Source of the DNA: JAGXFP01 sp039714535
Lineage (GTDB): Bacteria > Desulfobacterota > Desulfobulbia > Desulfobulbales > JAGXFP01
NCBI GenBank assembly: GCA_039714535.1
Contig: JBDLJC010000012.1
Coordinates: forward strand, 1 to 64,000
Length of the DNA stretch: 64,000 nt
Reading direction: 5' to 3'
Made by a program: the position numbers and the translations under genes. The notes beneath the pieces are model-generated. The model saw nothing but the letters and a program-made list of their open reading frames with translations. It ran no database searches and was not told the DNA's origin. Numbering within the stretch: position 1 is the first letter of the stretch; every line of letters starts with the position of its first letter. Positions 18,202 to 26,285 of the stretch are shown one piece after another.

Positions 18202-19233
18202 TTATATTAAATTACTTACATACCACTTTGTTGCCTTATCCAAACCCTCTTGCACTGAAAAAAATGGCTCATAACCGATGAGTTCTTTGGCCTTTGAGAT
18301 ATCGGCCAGAGAATGAAGAACATCTCCGGCCCTGAAATCACGATATTGAGGAGCAGCATCCATGGCTGTTTCATTGTATTTTGAGACTCTTTCCTTGATC
18401 AATGTAAATAGTTCGGTAAGTGTAGTCCTTTCACCAAATGCAATGTTGTATACTTGGTTTGTGGCCTTTTCCTGATCTGCAGTAGCAGCCAGTAAATTTG
18501 CCTGAACACAATTGTCAATAAAGCAAAAATCCCTGCTGGTCTCTCCGGTACCATTAATAAATACGGTTTCGTTCTTTATCAGACTATCGAACCACTTGGG
18601 AATAACGGCAGCGTAAGCACCGTTTGGATCCTGGCGCTGACCGAATATATTGAAGTACCTGAGTCCAATAGCTTTGAAGCCATATGACCTGGCAAAGACA
18701 TCCGCATAAAGTTCATTGACCAGTTTGGTAACCGCATAGGACGAAAGAGGCTTGCCTATCTTATCTTCGACCTTTGGCAAACCAGGATGATCACCGTAAG
18801 TTGAACTTGAGGCGGCATATACAAATCTCTGCACCTCTTCATCTCGAGCCGCAACAAGCATATTAAGAAAACCGCTTATATTGTTTTCATTGGCAAGGAT
18901 TGGATCTCCAATCGACCTGGGTACTGACCCTAAAGCCGCCTGATGGAGGATATAGTCAACTCCTCTGCAAACTATTTTGCATGTTTCCAACTCTCGGATA
19001 TCACCCTCAATAAAAGAGAACCTGCTCCACTGCTCTTTCGCAACAAGTCCTTGGACCTCATCAAAATTATGCTGATAGCCGGTAGAAAAATTATCTAGGC
19101 CAACCACTTTCTGGTCCAATTCCAGCAAAGTCTCGAGAAGATTAGAACCGATAAACCCGGCCACTCCGGTAACCAGCCATTTCTTAGGGGTTTTCTTTAG
19201 TTGTTCCTGAATTTTTTTATAAGCTGTTGTCAT
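18202..19233 (-). CDS. wbpP: UDP-N-acetylglucosamine/galactosamine(uronic acid) C4-epimerase, WbpP-like
   Basis: I use the ATG at 19233 (343 residues), giving the N-terminal extension before KKWLVTGVAGFIGSNLLE that is characteristic of WbpP/TviC. The upstream in-frame start at 19293 would overlap wbpA and adds no homologous sequence. Features seen: the NAD-binding GVAGFIGS, SSSTYGD, and the catalytic SSYAVTK (YxxxK). The family epimerises UDP-GlcNAc or UDP-GlcNAcA at C4. It sits 13 nt behind wbpA on the same strand, so the pair probably converts UDP-GlcNAc to UDP-GalNAcA. Confidence 0.88.
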   Translation of the reverse strand: MTTAYKKIQEQLKKTPKKWLVTGVAGFIGSNLLETLLELDQKVVGLDNFSTGYQHNFDEVQGLVAKEQWSRFSFIEGDIRELETCKIVCRGVDYILHQAALGSVPRSIGDPILANENNISGFLNMLVAARDEEVQRFVYAASSSTYGDHPGLPKVEDKIGKPLSSYAVTKLVNELYADVFARSYGFKAIGLRYFNIFGQRQDPNGAYAAVIPKWFDSLIKNETVFINGTGETSRDFCFIDNCVQANLLAATADQEKATNQVYNIAFGERTTLTELFTLIKERVSKYNETAMDAAPQYRDFRAGDVLHSLADISKAKELIGYEPFFSVQEGLDKATKWYVSNLI

Positions 19234-19246
19234 TCTCAAATCGCCT

Positions 19247-20572
19247 CTACGCCGCAAAGACTTTGCCTTTTGTGTTTTTCCCGGCAAAAACATTCCGGGT
19301 ATCTACGATTAAACTGGAATGTTCAAGTATAAAGTCATAATCATAGGCCGTATGATCGGTAGCGACCAAAACACAGTCGACAGTTTCCAGATTACCAACT
19401 GAAAGATCTATACTCTTGAAATCAAAAGCATATTTCCTGACGGTATGGAGTTTCGGGATATGCGGATCGTTATAACTGATGCACGCGCCCTTTGCCAAGA
19501 GCAATTCCATTAATTTATATGAAGGAGATTCCCGATCATCATCCACATCTTTCTTGTATGCGGCCCCAAGGATAAGGATCCTGGAGTTTTTCAGGGCTTT
19601 TCCTTGCTCGTTTAACGCTTCCATGACCCGTTGCACGACAAAATATGGCATATTGGTATTGATCTCACCAGCAAGTTCTATGAACCTGGTCTGGATATCG
19701 AATTCTCTTGCCTTGGTCGTCAGGTAAAAGGGATCGATAGGAATACAATGCCCACCCAAACCCGGCCCGGGGTAGAATGGCATATAGCCAAAAGGTTTGC
19801 TGGAAGCAGCCTTGATTACTTCAAAAATATCGATCCCCATCCGCAGACAGAGGATTTTTAGTTCATTGACCAAAGCGATATTGACACTGCGGAAAATATT
19901 CTCTAACAGTTTAACCATCTCTGCTGATTGACTGGATGAGACAGGAACAACTCTGGTGATCGCCACTTCATAAGCTTTGCAGGCCAAATTTAATGAAAGA
20001 TGGTCAGTACCTCCCACCACCTTGGGAATGTCAGCAGTGTCGAAATCAGGATTCCCCGGATCTTCACGCTCCGGGGAAAAAGCCAAACCGAAATCTACCC
20101 CCGCCTGCAAACCGCTTTCTTCCAGAAGAGGTTGCAATACTTCCACTGTAGTCCCAGGATAAGTAGTACTTTCCAGCACGATCAACTGACCTGGTCGAAC
20201 GATTTTAGCTACCGCTCGACCTGTGGCCTTAATATACTTGAGATCCGGTTCACGGCTCTTGGTGAGTGGCGTTGGAACACAGATCAGCAGAACATCCGGT
20301 TCTCCCAGGTTGCTAAAATTACTGGTTGTCGTAAACAGCCCAGAATTTACATGGCCATTTAGATCTCCGGAAGAAATGTGCTTGATGTAACTTTCACCCC
20401 TTGCCAGTTTGTCGATCTTTATCTCATCGAGATCAAAACCGATAACCCTTACTCCCTTTTTCAGAAAAGTCAGGCTTAGGGGCAGACCAACATACCCAAG
20501 ACCAATAACCCCTAGGGTAAAAGAGTTAGCCTCGATTTTAACTGCAAGGGACTTTAGTGAATCAGACGACAT
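19247..20572 (-). CDS. wbpA: UDP-N-acetyl-D-glucosamine 6-dehydrogenase, WbpA-like
   Basis: This 441-residue member of the UDP-glucose/GDP-mannose dehydrogenase family has GVIGLGYVGLPL (NAD-binding), ESTTYPGTT, FSPEREDPGN, PKVVGG and the catalytic-Cys motif GPGLGGHCIPIDPF (about residues 263-276). The two-step NAD-dependent oxidation yields a UDP-HexNAc uronic acid. The ESTTYPGTTxEV and EREDPGN variants fit WbpA better than WbpO/TviB. A GAGG-containing ribosome site precedes the ATG at 20572. With wbpP, asnB and the convergent operon it defines a uronic-acid branch of the polysaccharide pathway. Confidence 0.9.
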   Translation of the reverse strand: MSSDSLKSLAVKIEANSFTLGVIGLGYVGLPLSLTFLKKGVRVIGFDLDEIKIDKLARGESYIKHISSGDLNGHVNSGLFTTTSNFSNLGEPDVLLICVPTPLTKSREPDLKYIKATGRAVAKIVRPGQLIVLESTTYPGTTVEVLQPLLEESGLQAGVDFGLAFSPEREDPGNPDFDTADIPKVVGGTDHLSLNLACKAYEVAITRVVPVSSSQSAEMVKLLENIFRSVNIALVNELKILCLRMGIDIFEVIKAASSKPFGYMPFYPGPGLGGHCIPIDPFYLTTKAREFDIQTRFIELAGEINTNMPYFVVQRVMEALNEQGKALKNSRILILGAAYKKDVDDDRESPSYKLMELLLAKGACISYNDPHIPKLHTVRKYAFDFKSIDLSVGNLETVDCVLVATDHTAYDYDFILEHSSLIVDTRNVFAGKNTKGKVFAA

Positions 20573-20678
20573 TAAATTACAGCCTCGTTATTGTTTATGA
20601 GCAGTACTAATAAAACCAGAGAAGTACCGCAAGAGTGGTTGTCGACCACTAGAAAAGAAAGGCTTCGAAAAAAATCTT

Positions 20679-21118
20679 TTACCGGAACCCTTCCGCATTT
20701 TCTAAAACAACCCGAAATTCAACCCGGCGGGAGCGGACCTCGTTCTCGACCCAGCTTTTACTGACCACCGGATCGCGGCCATCAAAACCTACCGGCAACA
20801 GATGATCTATCAGTCATTGGTTGTGTTTTTAAGCTTGGGCTGTTGGAGAATGAAGCGCATCATGTTGGCGGACCTTTCCTGGGAAAGAAGCAGGTTGAGA
20901 TGGTTCTTTTCCTCCTGGGTTTTGGCGCTGACGTAAATGGATGACGCAAAGCCCTCGATCATGATATCCTTTATCTGGCCAATAAATTCCGTCCTCATCA
21001 GGACTTTAACGAATCGCGGGAAGAACTTCTCTGTCACTCGCCTGGTCTTCCTGTTTGCCCAAATCAAATCACTTTTGAAAGCCCCAGCCCGGCCGGGAAA
21101 GATGACTGATAGGATCAT
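20679..21118 (-). pseudogene. OmpA/MotB-type peptidoglycan-binding domain remnant, frameshifted and N-truncated
   Basis: Minus-strand reading from 21118 gives KFFPRFVKVLM, IKDIMIEGFASS and NLLLSQERSANMMRFIL, an OmpA-like C-terminal domain, and stops at 20810. Immediately after, another frame continues with DHLLPVGFDGRDPVV and RSRRVEFRVVLENAEG up to a stop at 20679, which is the normal end of such a domain. The break fits a small deletion (about 4 nt) near 20805-20815. The N-terminal membrane and linker part of a MotB/OmpA-like protein is absent; sequence upstream of 21118 looks non-coding. Dead remnant is the simplest reading. Confidence 0.7.
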
Positions 21119-21324
21119 GTTGAATCATATACACAGTTATTTAATTATTCTTATAAGCCAACTCCATATAACTCGCCACCAATTCTTCCTTAACCAGATA
21201 TCAATCCAACGTCTTACGAATCACGGTCTTGAATTATTCTAGAGGTGAAAAGTTAAGCTCGGTTGATATCTTTTCAGCATCTATAGCATAGCGGTGTGCA
21301 TATTTTGTAGGATCTTCGTCTTAA

Positions 21325-21943
21325 TCAACCGGTAATAAGCCCGTGGGCGAAGTTGGTGATTGGCATTATCATTTTAGGGATTATGCCGGTATAAAACAAG
21401 AGCAGGAGGAGAATAAACCCGAACCGTTCCATTTTATGGAAAAACATGGCTGCTTCGGTTGGTAGTAGACCGGTGATTATCCGGCTGCCGTCTAGGGGCG
21501 GGATGGGGATAAGATTGAAGAAGGCCAGCACCAGGTTGATCCAGATGCTGACCGCCACCATCTTGACCAACGGCCAGAGAATAGCCTGGGGTATAAAGGA
21601 TCCGGTCTGGATGAGGAGTTTAATGGCAACGGCGCTGGCAATGGCTAGTAGCAAATTGGAAGCGGGACCGGCTTGCAACCCACATCATGTCCTTGACCGG
21701 GTTTCTGAAATAGGCGGCGTTGACCGGTACCGGTTTGGCCCAGCCGATCTTCATGATGATAAAGGCCAGGACCCCGATCGGGTCGAGGTGCTTCAGGGGG
21801 TTCATGGTCAAGCGCCCGGCATTGTGCGCGGTTGGATCGCCCAACCGCCATGCTACATAGCCGTGGGAGAATTCATGAAAGGTAATGGCCAGCAGGAATG
21901 GCGGCGCCATAATGGCAATCTGCTGGATAATATTATTGGTCAT
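21325..21943 (-). pseudogene. Site-2 protease family protein (M50, YwhC/Rip-like), frameshifted
   Basis: The first part (from 21943) has the zinc motif ITFHEFSHGY (HExxH), RLGDPTAHNAGRLTMNP and PVKDMMWVA. The frame is lost near 21675, and a second frame continues AGPASNLLLAIAS, then NLIPIPPLDGSRI to a stop at 21325. Both halves fit the 210-residue polytopic site-2 protease family with its NxxPxPPLDG motif. A one-base gain or two-base loss at the WVA/AGP junction explains the break; there is no homopolymer there. The family cleaves membrane-embedded segments or is of unknown role (YwhC subgroup). Its start overlaps the upstream fusion gene by 11 nt. It could be an intact gene hit by a sequencing error. 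Confidence 0.75.
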
Positions 21944-24683
21944 TTTTTTTCCTTGTTTGGGGGCGGCCGCCGGTACGATAACGGCTGGGCGGGTAATGTC
22001 TTTTTAAGAAAGTAAGCTCATCTTCGCGGCTGTCAACCTCATTGTCCAGACGGGCATGGAGGAGACGCTCCAGAATCCGGTGGTATATCGGGCCGGCGGC
22101 ATAACCCAGTTCTTTCAGATCCGCACCCTTGAGGATGGTTTTGACGTGGCGTTGATAGGTGATGAAGAGGGAAATGGCTTTTTTGTTCTCTTCTTTGGCA
22201 AAGAATCCCATCAGGAAAATAAGACCTTCCAGACTTAGCCGGTCCATAAGCCGATACGCCTCGCTGGCTTTCAGGGTTGGATGACGTCTTAGGGTGCGGA
22301 CCAGGCGGTTGGCCTGATTCTTCTCTTTGGCCAGGATGAGGACATAGCGCTCCGGTATTTCAAGGCGGCGGTAGAGCACGGTGAGCTGGCGGCCATTGAG
22401 GCGGCAGGTAAGGGCCAGCATGAAGACGATCCACGGTCGGAAAGGCTCAGCTTGATAGAGCAGGCGGTACCAGTCCACCGCCTGTTGGGTGCTGGTTATA
22501 ATCTGCGTCAAGGGCCGGTCGATTTTCAGGGATGGATGGAGGAGTTTTTGGAGCTGGAAACTGGCCAACCTTTTGATAGCTGAGAGGGGCTCCTCTTCGG
22601 AGAAGAGTAGTTTTAACTCGTTGAAGGTTCGGTAGCCCAGGCGGGTCTGGCTCTTGGTCTTCTGGCCTTTTTCGGTTGTTTTTGGGCGGCCGCTCCCGGT
22701 GATGCTCGCAAAGAGATTCATCTTGACGGCGCTTTTTATCAAGCGCTCGGTGTGTTTGCCGATCTTGAACCCCATCCGCTGCTCAAAACGGATGGCCCTG
22801 AAGATGCGGGTCGGATCCTCAACGAAACTTAAGTTGTGCAGGATCCTGATCCTCCGATTCTTGAGATCGTTCTGGCAATTAAAGAAATCCAGCAGGGTGC
22901 CGAATGTTTCGGGGCCAAGGTGGATGGCCATGGCGTTGATGGTGAAGTCGCGGCGATAGAGATCCAGTTTGATTGAGGACAGTTCTACGGTTGGCATGGC
23001 CGCCGGATATTCATAATATTCAAGCCGGGCGGTAGCGATGTCGATCTTGAAGCCGTCCGGCAGGATAACGACGGCGGTGTTGAACTTTTCATGGGTGCGA
23101 ATCTGGCCCTGCAGCTTCTTGGCCAGTTTTTCCGCGAATTTGATCCCGTTGCCTTCGATGACGATGTCCAGATCCAGATTGTGTTGGCGCAGCAGGAGAT
23201 CGCGGACGAAACCGCCGACGGCAAAGGCTGCGTAACCGTGCTCTTCGGCCACTTCACCGATGGTGCGCAGCAGAATGATGATTTCCCGGGACAGGTTTTC
23301 GATCATCAGGTTGTTGAGGTTGCGCTGTCTGGCCACGGAGGGGGTTTCCTGTGGCTCCAGCAGGTTCTGGGGCAGGTGGGCCGGGTCTTTGATCAGCAGG
23401 TTTAGCAGATCGGTCCTGGTTATTACCCCCAGAACCAAGCCTTTCTCAATGATCGGGATGAAGCGTTGCCGATTGGTGATAATTAATTCATGGATATCGG
23501 CCAAGGTTGCGGTTGGTGGCAGGACGGCAAAATCGGTGGTCATGTATTCATTGACCGGCAGGTCTCCCAGGCCGTGGTAGATGGCTTTGCCGAGCACCCG
23601 TTGTGAAATTAGGCCCAGGATCTCTTCGGGACTTCCTTTGTCTTCATTGATAACAGGCAGCACTGTGACGTTATAGCGGTCAATTATCTGTTGGGCTACC
23701 TTAATACTGACATCAGGCTTAACCGAAATCACCGGGGATGACATGATTTCTCCGGCGATACTGGTCGGTCTTACGTGCTTGTGGAGGAGATGGACCAGTT
23801 TTTCTTCCGCCTCGATCAGGGTCATGTCCAGAACAGTGGCTGAGGCAGCCGAGGCATGGCCGCCGCCGCCGAAATCTATGGCAATCTCGCCCGCATTAAC
23901 CTCCGGAATGCGACTGCGGGCGATGAGATAGGTCTTCTCCCCCATACTAGCCAAGGTAAACAGGCAATCGAGATTTTCCATGACCATAAAGCGGCGGACG
24001 ATCAGGGCAAATTCATCCACGTATTCGGGCAGATGGATCTTGGCAATCACAATGTCGATGTCTTGAATCGTGTAGGTGGTGGCCGAACGCATTACCTCAT
24101 TCAGGAGAGACACCTGTTGGGAGGTGAGTTCCTGGGAAACAAATTGGGCGACGGCGTGCAGGTTTGCGCCCCTGGGCAGCAGCCAGGCCATGGCCTCTAG
24201 ATCATCCGGCGTCGTTGTCGAAAAGGTGAAGGAGCCGGTGTCTTCGTATATGGCCATGGCCAGGAGGGTTGCCTCATCCTGATCCACTTCGATATTCCTT
24301 TCCCGGAAAATTTTAGTGAAGATCGTCGCGGTTGAGCCGACCGGGCGGATGTCCTCGTAGTCGCCCTTGAGATCACCGGGCAATTCCGGGTGGTGGTCGT
24401 AGATATGGACTGAGACTCCAGGATTGTTTAAACATTTCGCAAAGTTACCGATGCGGCTTGGCTGGCGGGTGTCGACCAGGATCAGTCGCGTGACTTGGCC
24501 CATGTCGATATTCTTCTGCCGCTGGAACTGATAAACCCGAGTGGAGTTGGCGAGGAAATTGCGCAGATCCTTTTCCTGGGAGCCGGCAAAGACAAGCTCT
24601 GCGTCGGGGTAGAGCTTGTGGGCCGCGATCATTGAGGCCAGGCCGTCAAAGTCGGCGTTGAGGTGGGTGGTGATGATTTCCAT
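21933..24683 (-). CDS. DHH phosphoesterase - CBS pair - CCA-adding tRNA nucleotidyltransferase fusion
   Basis: The start is taken at ATG 24683 (916 residues). Domain order: DHH phosphoesterase with NADFDG (residues 9-14), a DTRQ motif and YDHHPE (95-100); DHHA1-like GGGGHASAA near residue 273; two CBS domains (from IMSSPVISVKPD and ITRTDLLNLL, about 310-435); then a class II nucleotidyltransferase head with AVGGFVRDLL and DLDIVIEG (near 480-503), RDFTINAMA, and RNA-binding helices to the C terminus. This composite is found in several Deltaproteobacteria and Aquifex relatives and is annotated as CCA- or A-adding enzyme. The C-terminal part should mature tRNA 3' ends; the nuclease/CBS part may add nucleotide-sensing turnover. 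Confidence 0.88.
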   Translation of the reverse strand: MEIITTHLNADFDGLASMIAAHKLYPDAELVFAGSQEKDLRNFLANSTRVYQFQRQKNIDMGQVTRLILVDTRQPSRIGNFAKCLNNPGVSVHIYDHHPELPGDLKGDYEDIRPVGSTATIFTKIFRERNIEVDQDEATLLAMAIYEDTGSFTFSTTTPDDLEAMAWLLPRGANLHAVAQFVSQELTSQQVSLLNEVMRSATTYTIQDIDIVIAKIHLPEYVDEFALIVRRFMVMENLDCLFTLASMGEKTYLIARSRIPEVNAGEIAIDFGGGGHASAASATVLDMTLIEAEEKLVHLLHKHVRPTSIAGEIMSSPVISVKPDVSIKVAQQIIDRYNVTVLPVINEDKGSPEEILGLISQRVLGKAIYHGLGDLPVNEYMTTDFAVLPPTATLADIHELIITNRQRFIPIIEKGLVLGVITRTDLLNLLIKDPAHLPQNLLEPQETPSVARQRNLNNLMIENLSREIIILLRTIGEVAEEHGYAAFAVGGFVRDLLLRQHNLDLDIVIEGNGIKFAEKLAKKLQGQIRTHEKFNTAVVILPDGFKIDIATARLEYYEYPAAMPTVELSSIKLDLYRRDFTINAMAIHLGPETFGTLLDFFNCQNDLKNRRIRILHNLSFVEDPTRIFRAIRFEQRMGFKIGKHTERLIKSAVKMNLFASITGSGRPKTTEKGQKTKSQTRLGYRTFNELKLLFSEEEPLSAIKRLASFQLQKLLHPSLKIDRPLTQIITSTQQAVDWYRLLYQAEPFRPWIVFMLALTCRLNGRQLTVLYRRLEIPERYVLILAKEKNQANRLVRTLRRHPTLKASEAYRLMDRLSLEGLIFLMGFFAKEENKKAISLFITYQRHVKTILKGADLKELGYAAGPIYHRILERLLHARLDNEVDSREDELTFLKRHYPPSRYRTGGRPQTRKKNDQ

Positions 24684-24769
24684 TTTCTGAAGTCTAACAT
24701 TTAGAGGGCCGAAAACCAACAGCTATAGGCGAGCCCATGTCATTAACTTAGTGGTGTGGATCTATTTTT

Positions 24770-24915
24770 AACAGAAAATATCGAATGGCCAACCGGGAAT
24801 TTAGGACCGCAGAAATAAAAGAGAACACCTCGAAATTCAATATTCCCGGTCGGTGTCTGCGCTTACCTCGATATTCTGCTGTTCGTTGAAAAAACTCCTA
24901 AGTTAATGACCTTGA
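24770..24915. repeat. Dispersed intergenic repeat, copy 1
   Basis: The sequence from GAAAATATCGAAT through ACACCTCGAAATTCAATATTC and GCTTACCTCGATATT to the AGTTAATGACCT region closely matches a second copy at about 54410-54555. It contains AATATCGA/TCGATATT inverted segments. It fills the gap between xerD and the DHH fusion gene. No open frame or transposase is present. Confidence 0.8.
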
Positions 24916-24932
24916 TAGGTGTTGTCTGTCAT

Positions 24933-25904
24933 TCATCCCCGGGGGTGAAAGCGCTTGTGGATTGATTTGAGGCGGCTGATATCCACGTGGGTGTAGATCT
25001 GGGTCGTGGCAATATCGGAATGACCGAGCATTATCTGGACCGAACGCAGGTCGGCGCCATTTTCGAGGAGATGGGTGGCGAAGGAGTGGCGTAGGGTATG
25101 GGGGCTGATTTTCTTGTCGATGCCGGCGTTGAACACGGTTTGCTGAACGATTTGCCAGAAGCGCAGTCTGGTCATGGGTTTGGCGCGGTTGGTGACAAAG
25201 AGGAAATCGCTACGTTTCTTCTTAAGGATCAGGGGGCGCCCCTGGCGCAGGTAATTTCCCAGGTTGCTGCGGGCCTCCTCGCCAAAGGGCACCAATCGCT
25301 CTTTGGAGCCTTTACCGAAAATACGCACATTGCCACCGGTCAGGTTCAGGGCGGCCAGGGGCAGATTGACCAGTTCCGAGACTCGCAGCCCGGAGGCGTA
25401 AAGCAGATGCAGCATGGCCTGGTTGCGGAGGTGGAGAGGGTCAGAGGTGGCGCCACCGGCCAGCAGCAGAGATACTTCCGCCACATCAAGAACCTTGGGC
25501 AGGTAGCGGCCCGGTTTCGGCAGCTCAATCGTGGCGGTCGGATCCTCTTTGATGATATTTTCGCCGACCAGGAAACGAAAGAAGCCGCGCAGGGCCGAAA
25601 TCCTTCTGGCGTTGGAGCGGGCCGCAATGCCTTGCTGATGGCAGGCGGTCAGGTAGGCGCGGATATGTGCCGCCCGGATAGACTGGAGCTGTTTTGCCTT
25701 TTTCAGGGCGGGGTGGGAAAAAAAAGCGGCCAGATCGGCCTGGTAGGAACTGACGGTATTGGCGGCCAGCCTCTTTTCGGCGGCCAGATAGTGGAGGAAC
25801 AGGTCTAGTTCCCGCTCAAAAAAATGGGCGGTTTTCCCACAGGAATGGGAACCGCCCAATTTGAGTTGCTGCCTGTTATGTCCGGATTTCGCCGGGTTTT
25901 TCAT
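24933..25904 (-). CDS. xerD: Tyrosine recombinase XerD-like
   Basis: The 323-residue protein has a SAM-like N-domain (FLHYLAAEKRLAANTV) and a catalytic domain with the full set of residues: YASGLRVSELVNL (Arg), GKGSKERLVPFG (Lys), HTLRHSFATHLL (His-X-X-Arg), LGHSDIATTQIYTHV (His, Tyr nucleophile). XerC/XerD resolve chromosome dimers at dif during division. The length exceeds the usual 295-300 because the only ATG (25904) adds about 25 poorly conserved residues; an in-frame TTG at 25859 is an alternative. A terminator-like hairpin lies inside this 5' extension. Situated downstream of rpsU on the same strand. Confidence 0.88.
   Translation of the reverse strand: MKNPAKSGHNRQQLKLGGSHSCGKTAHFFERELDLFLHYLAAEKRLAANTVSSYQADLAAFFSHPALKKAKQLQSIRAAHIRAYLTACHQQGIAARSNARRISALRGFFRFLVGENIIKEDPTATIELPKPGRYLPKVLDVAEVSLLLAGGATSDPLHLRNQAMLHLLYASGLRVSELVNLPLAALNLTGGNVRIFGKGSKERLVPFGEEARSNLGNYLRQGRPLILKKKRSDFLFVTNRAKPMTRLRFWQIVQQTVFNAGIDKKISPHTLRHSFATHLLENGADLRSVQIMLGHSDIATTQIYTHVDISRLKSIHKRFHPRG
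25818..25857 (-). terminator. Intrinsic terminator overlapping the 5' end of xerD
   Basis: On the minus strand, GGGCGGTTCCCA pairs with TGGGAAAACCGCCC across a short loop and is followed by A and seven T. This is a textbook terminator for rpsU, 72 nt after its stop, yet it falls inside the annotated xerD reading frame. It would limit read-through into xerD or act as an attenuator. Confidence 0.75.
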
Positions 25905-25928
25905 GCAGGATGATAAGGTACTAACAGA

Positions 25929-26120
25929 TCAACCGGATGCGCGGCTCATCAGTTTGCGGATTTTACGCTTGGCTTCGGCCTGTTTGCGACGGCGCTTGGC
26001 GCTTGGTTTCTCGTAGAATTCACGGCGTTTCAATTCTTTTTTAACTCCGTCGAGCTGCAATTTTTTCTTGAGAAAGCGAAGGGCCTGTTCTACGTCGCCT
26101 CTTACATCAACTGTGATCAT
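25929..26120 (-). CDS. rpsU: Small ribosomal subunit protein bS21
   Basis: The 63-residue basic protein (VDVRGDVEQALRFLKKKL, then REFYEKPSAKRRRK) matches bS21 along its entire length; the C-terminal Lys/Arg-rich helix is typical. bS21 takes part in early 30S subunit function near the anti-Shine-Dalgarno region. A good ribosome site (GGAG, six bases before ATG 26120) is present. The terminator in the xerD 5' end follows. Confidence 0.93.
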   Translation of the reverse strand: MITVDVRGDVEQALRFLKKKLQLDGVKKELKRREFYEKPSAKRRRKQAEAKRKIRKLMSRASG

Positions 26121-26285
26121 GTTATCTCCTGTACTTCGCGGGCTGATAAAGTGGGGTCCTTTAAAATAAAATACCCACTGCGGTTAGCTAGTCGAAACGC
26201 CAATATATATCTGAATCCGGGGCCAGTTGTCAAACCTTTTTTAACTGTTGGCCTGTAATATTTTAAGATGGTCCTTGGGTTGAGG

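Noticed and set aside
21446..22015. Plus-strand open frame opposite the site-2 protease
   Set aside because: It runs antisense to a clearly conserved membrane protein and has no coding signature.
25098..25808. Long plus-strand open frame opposite xerD
   Set aside because: It mirrors the GC-skewed codons of xerD, whose catalytic residues are complete on the minus strand.
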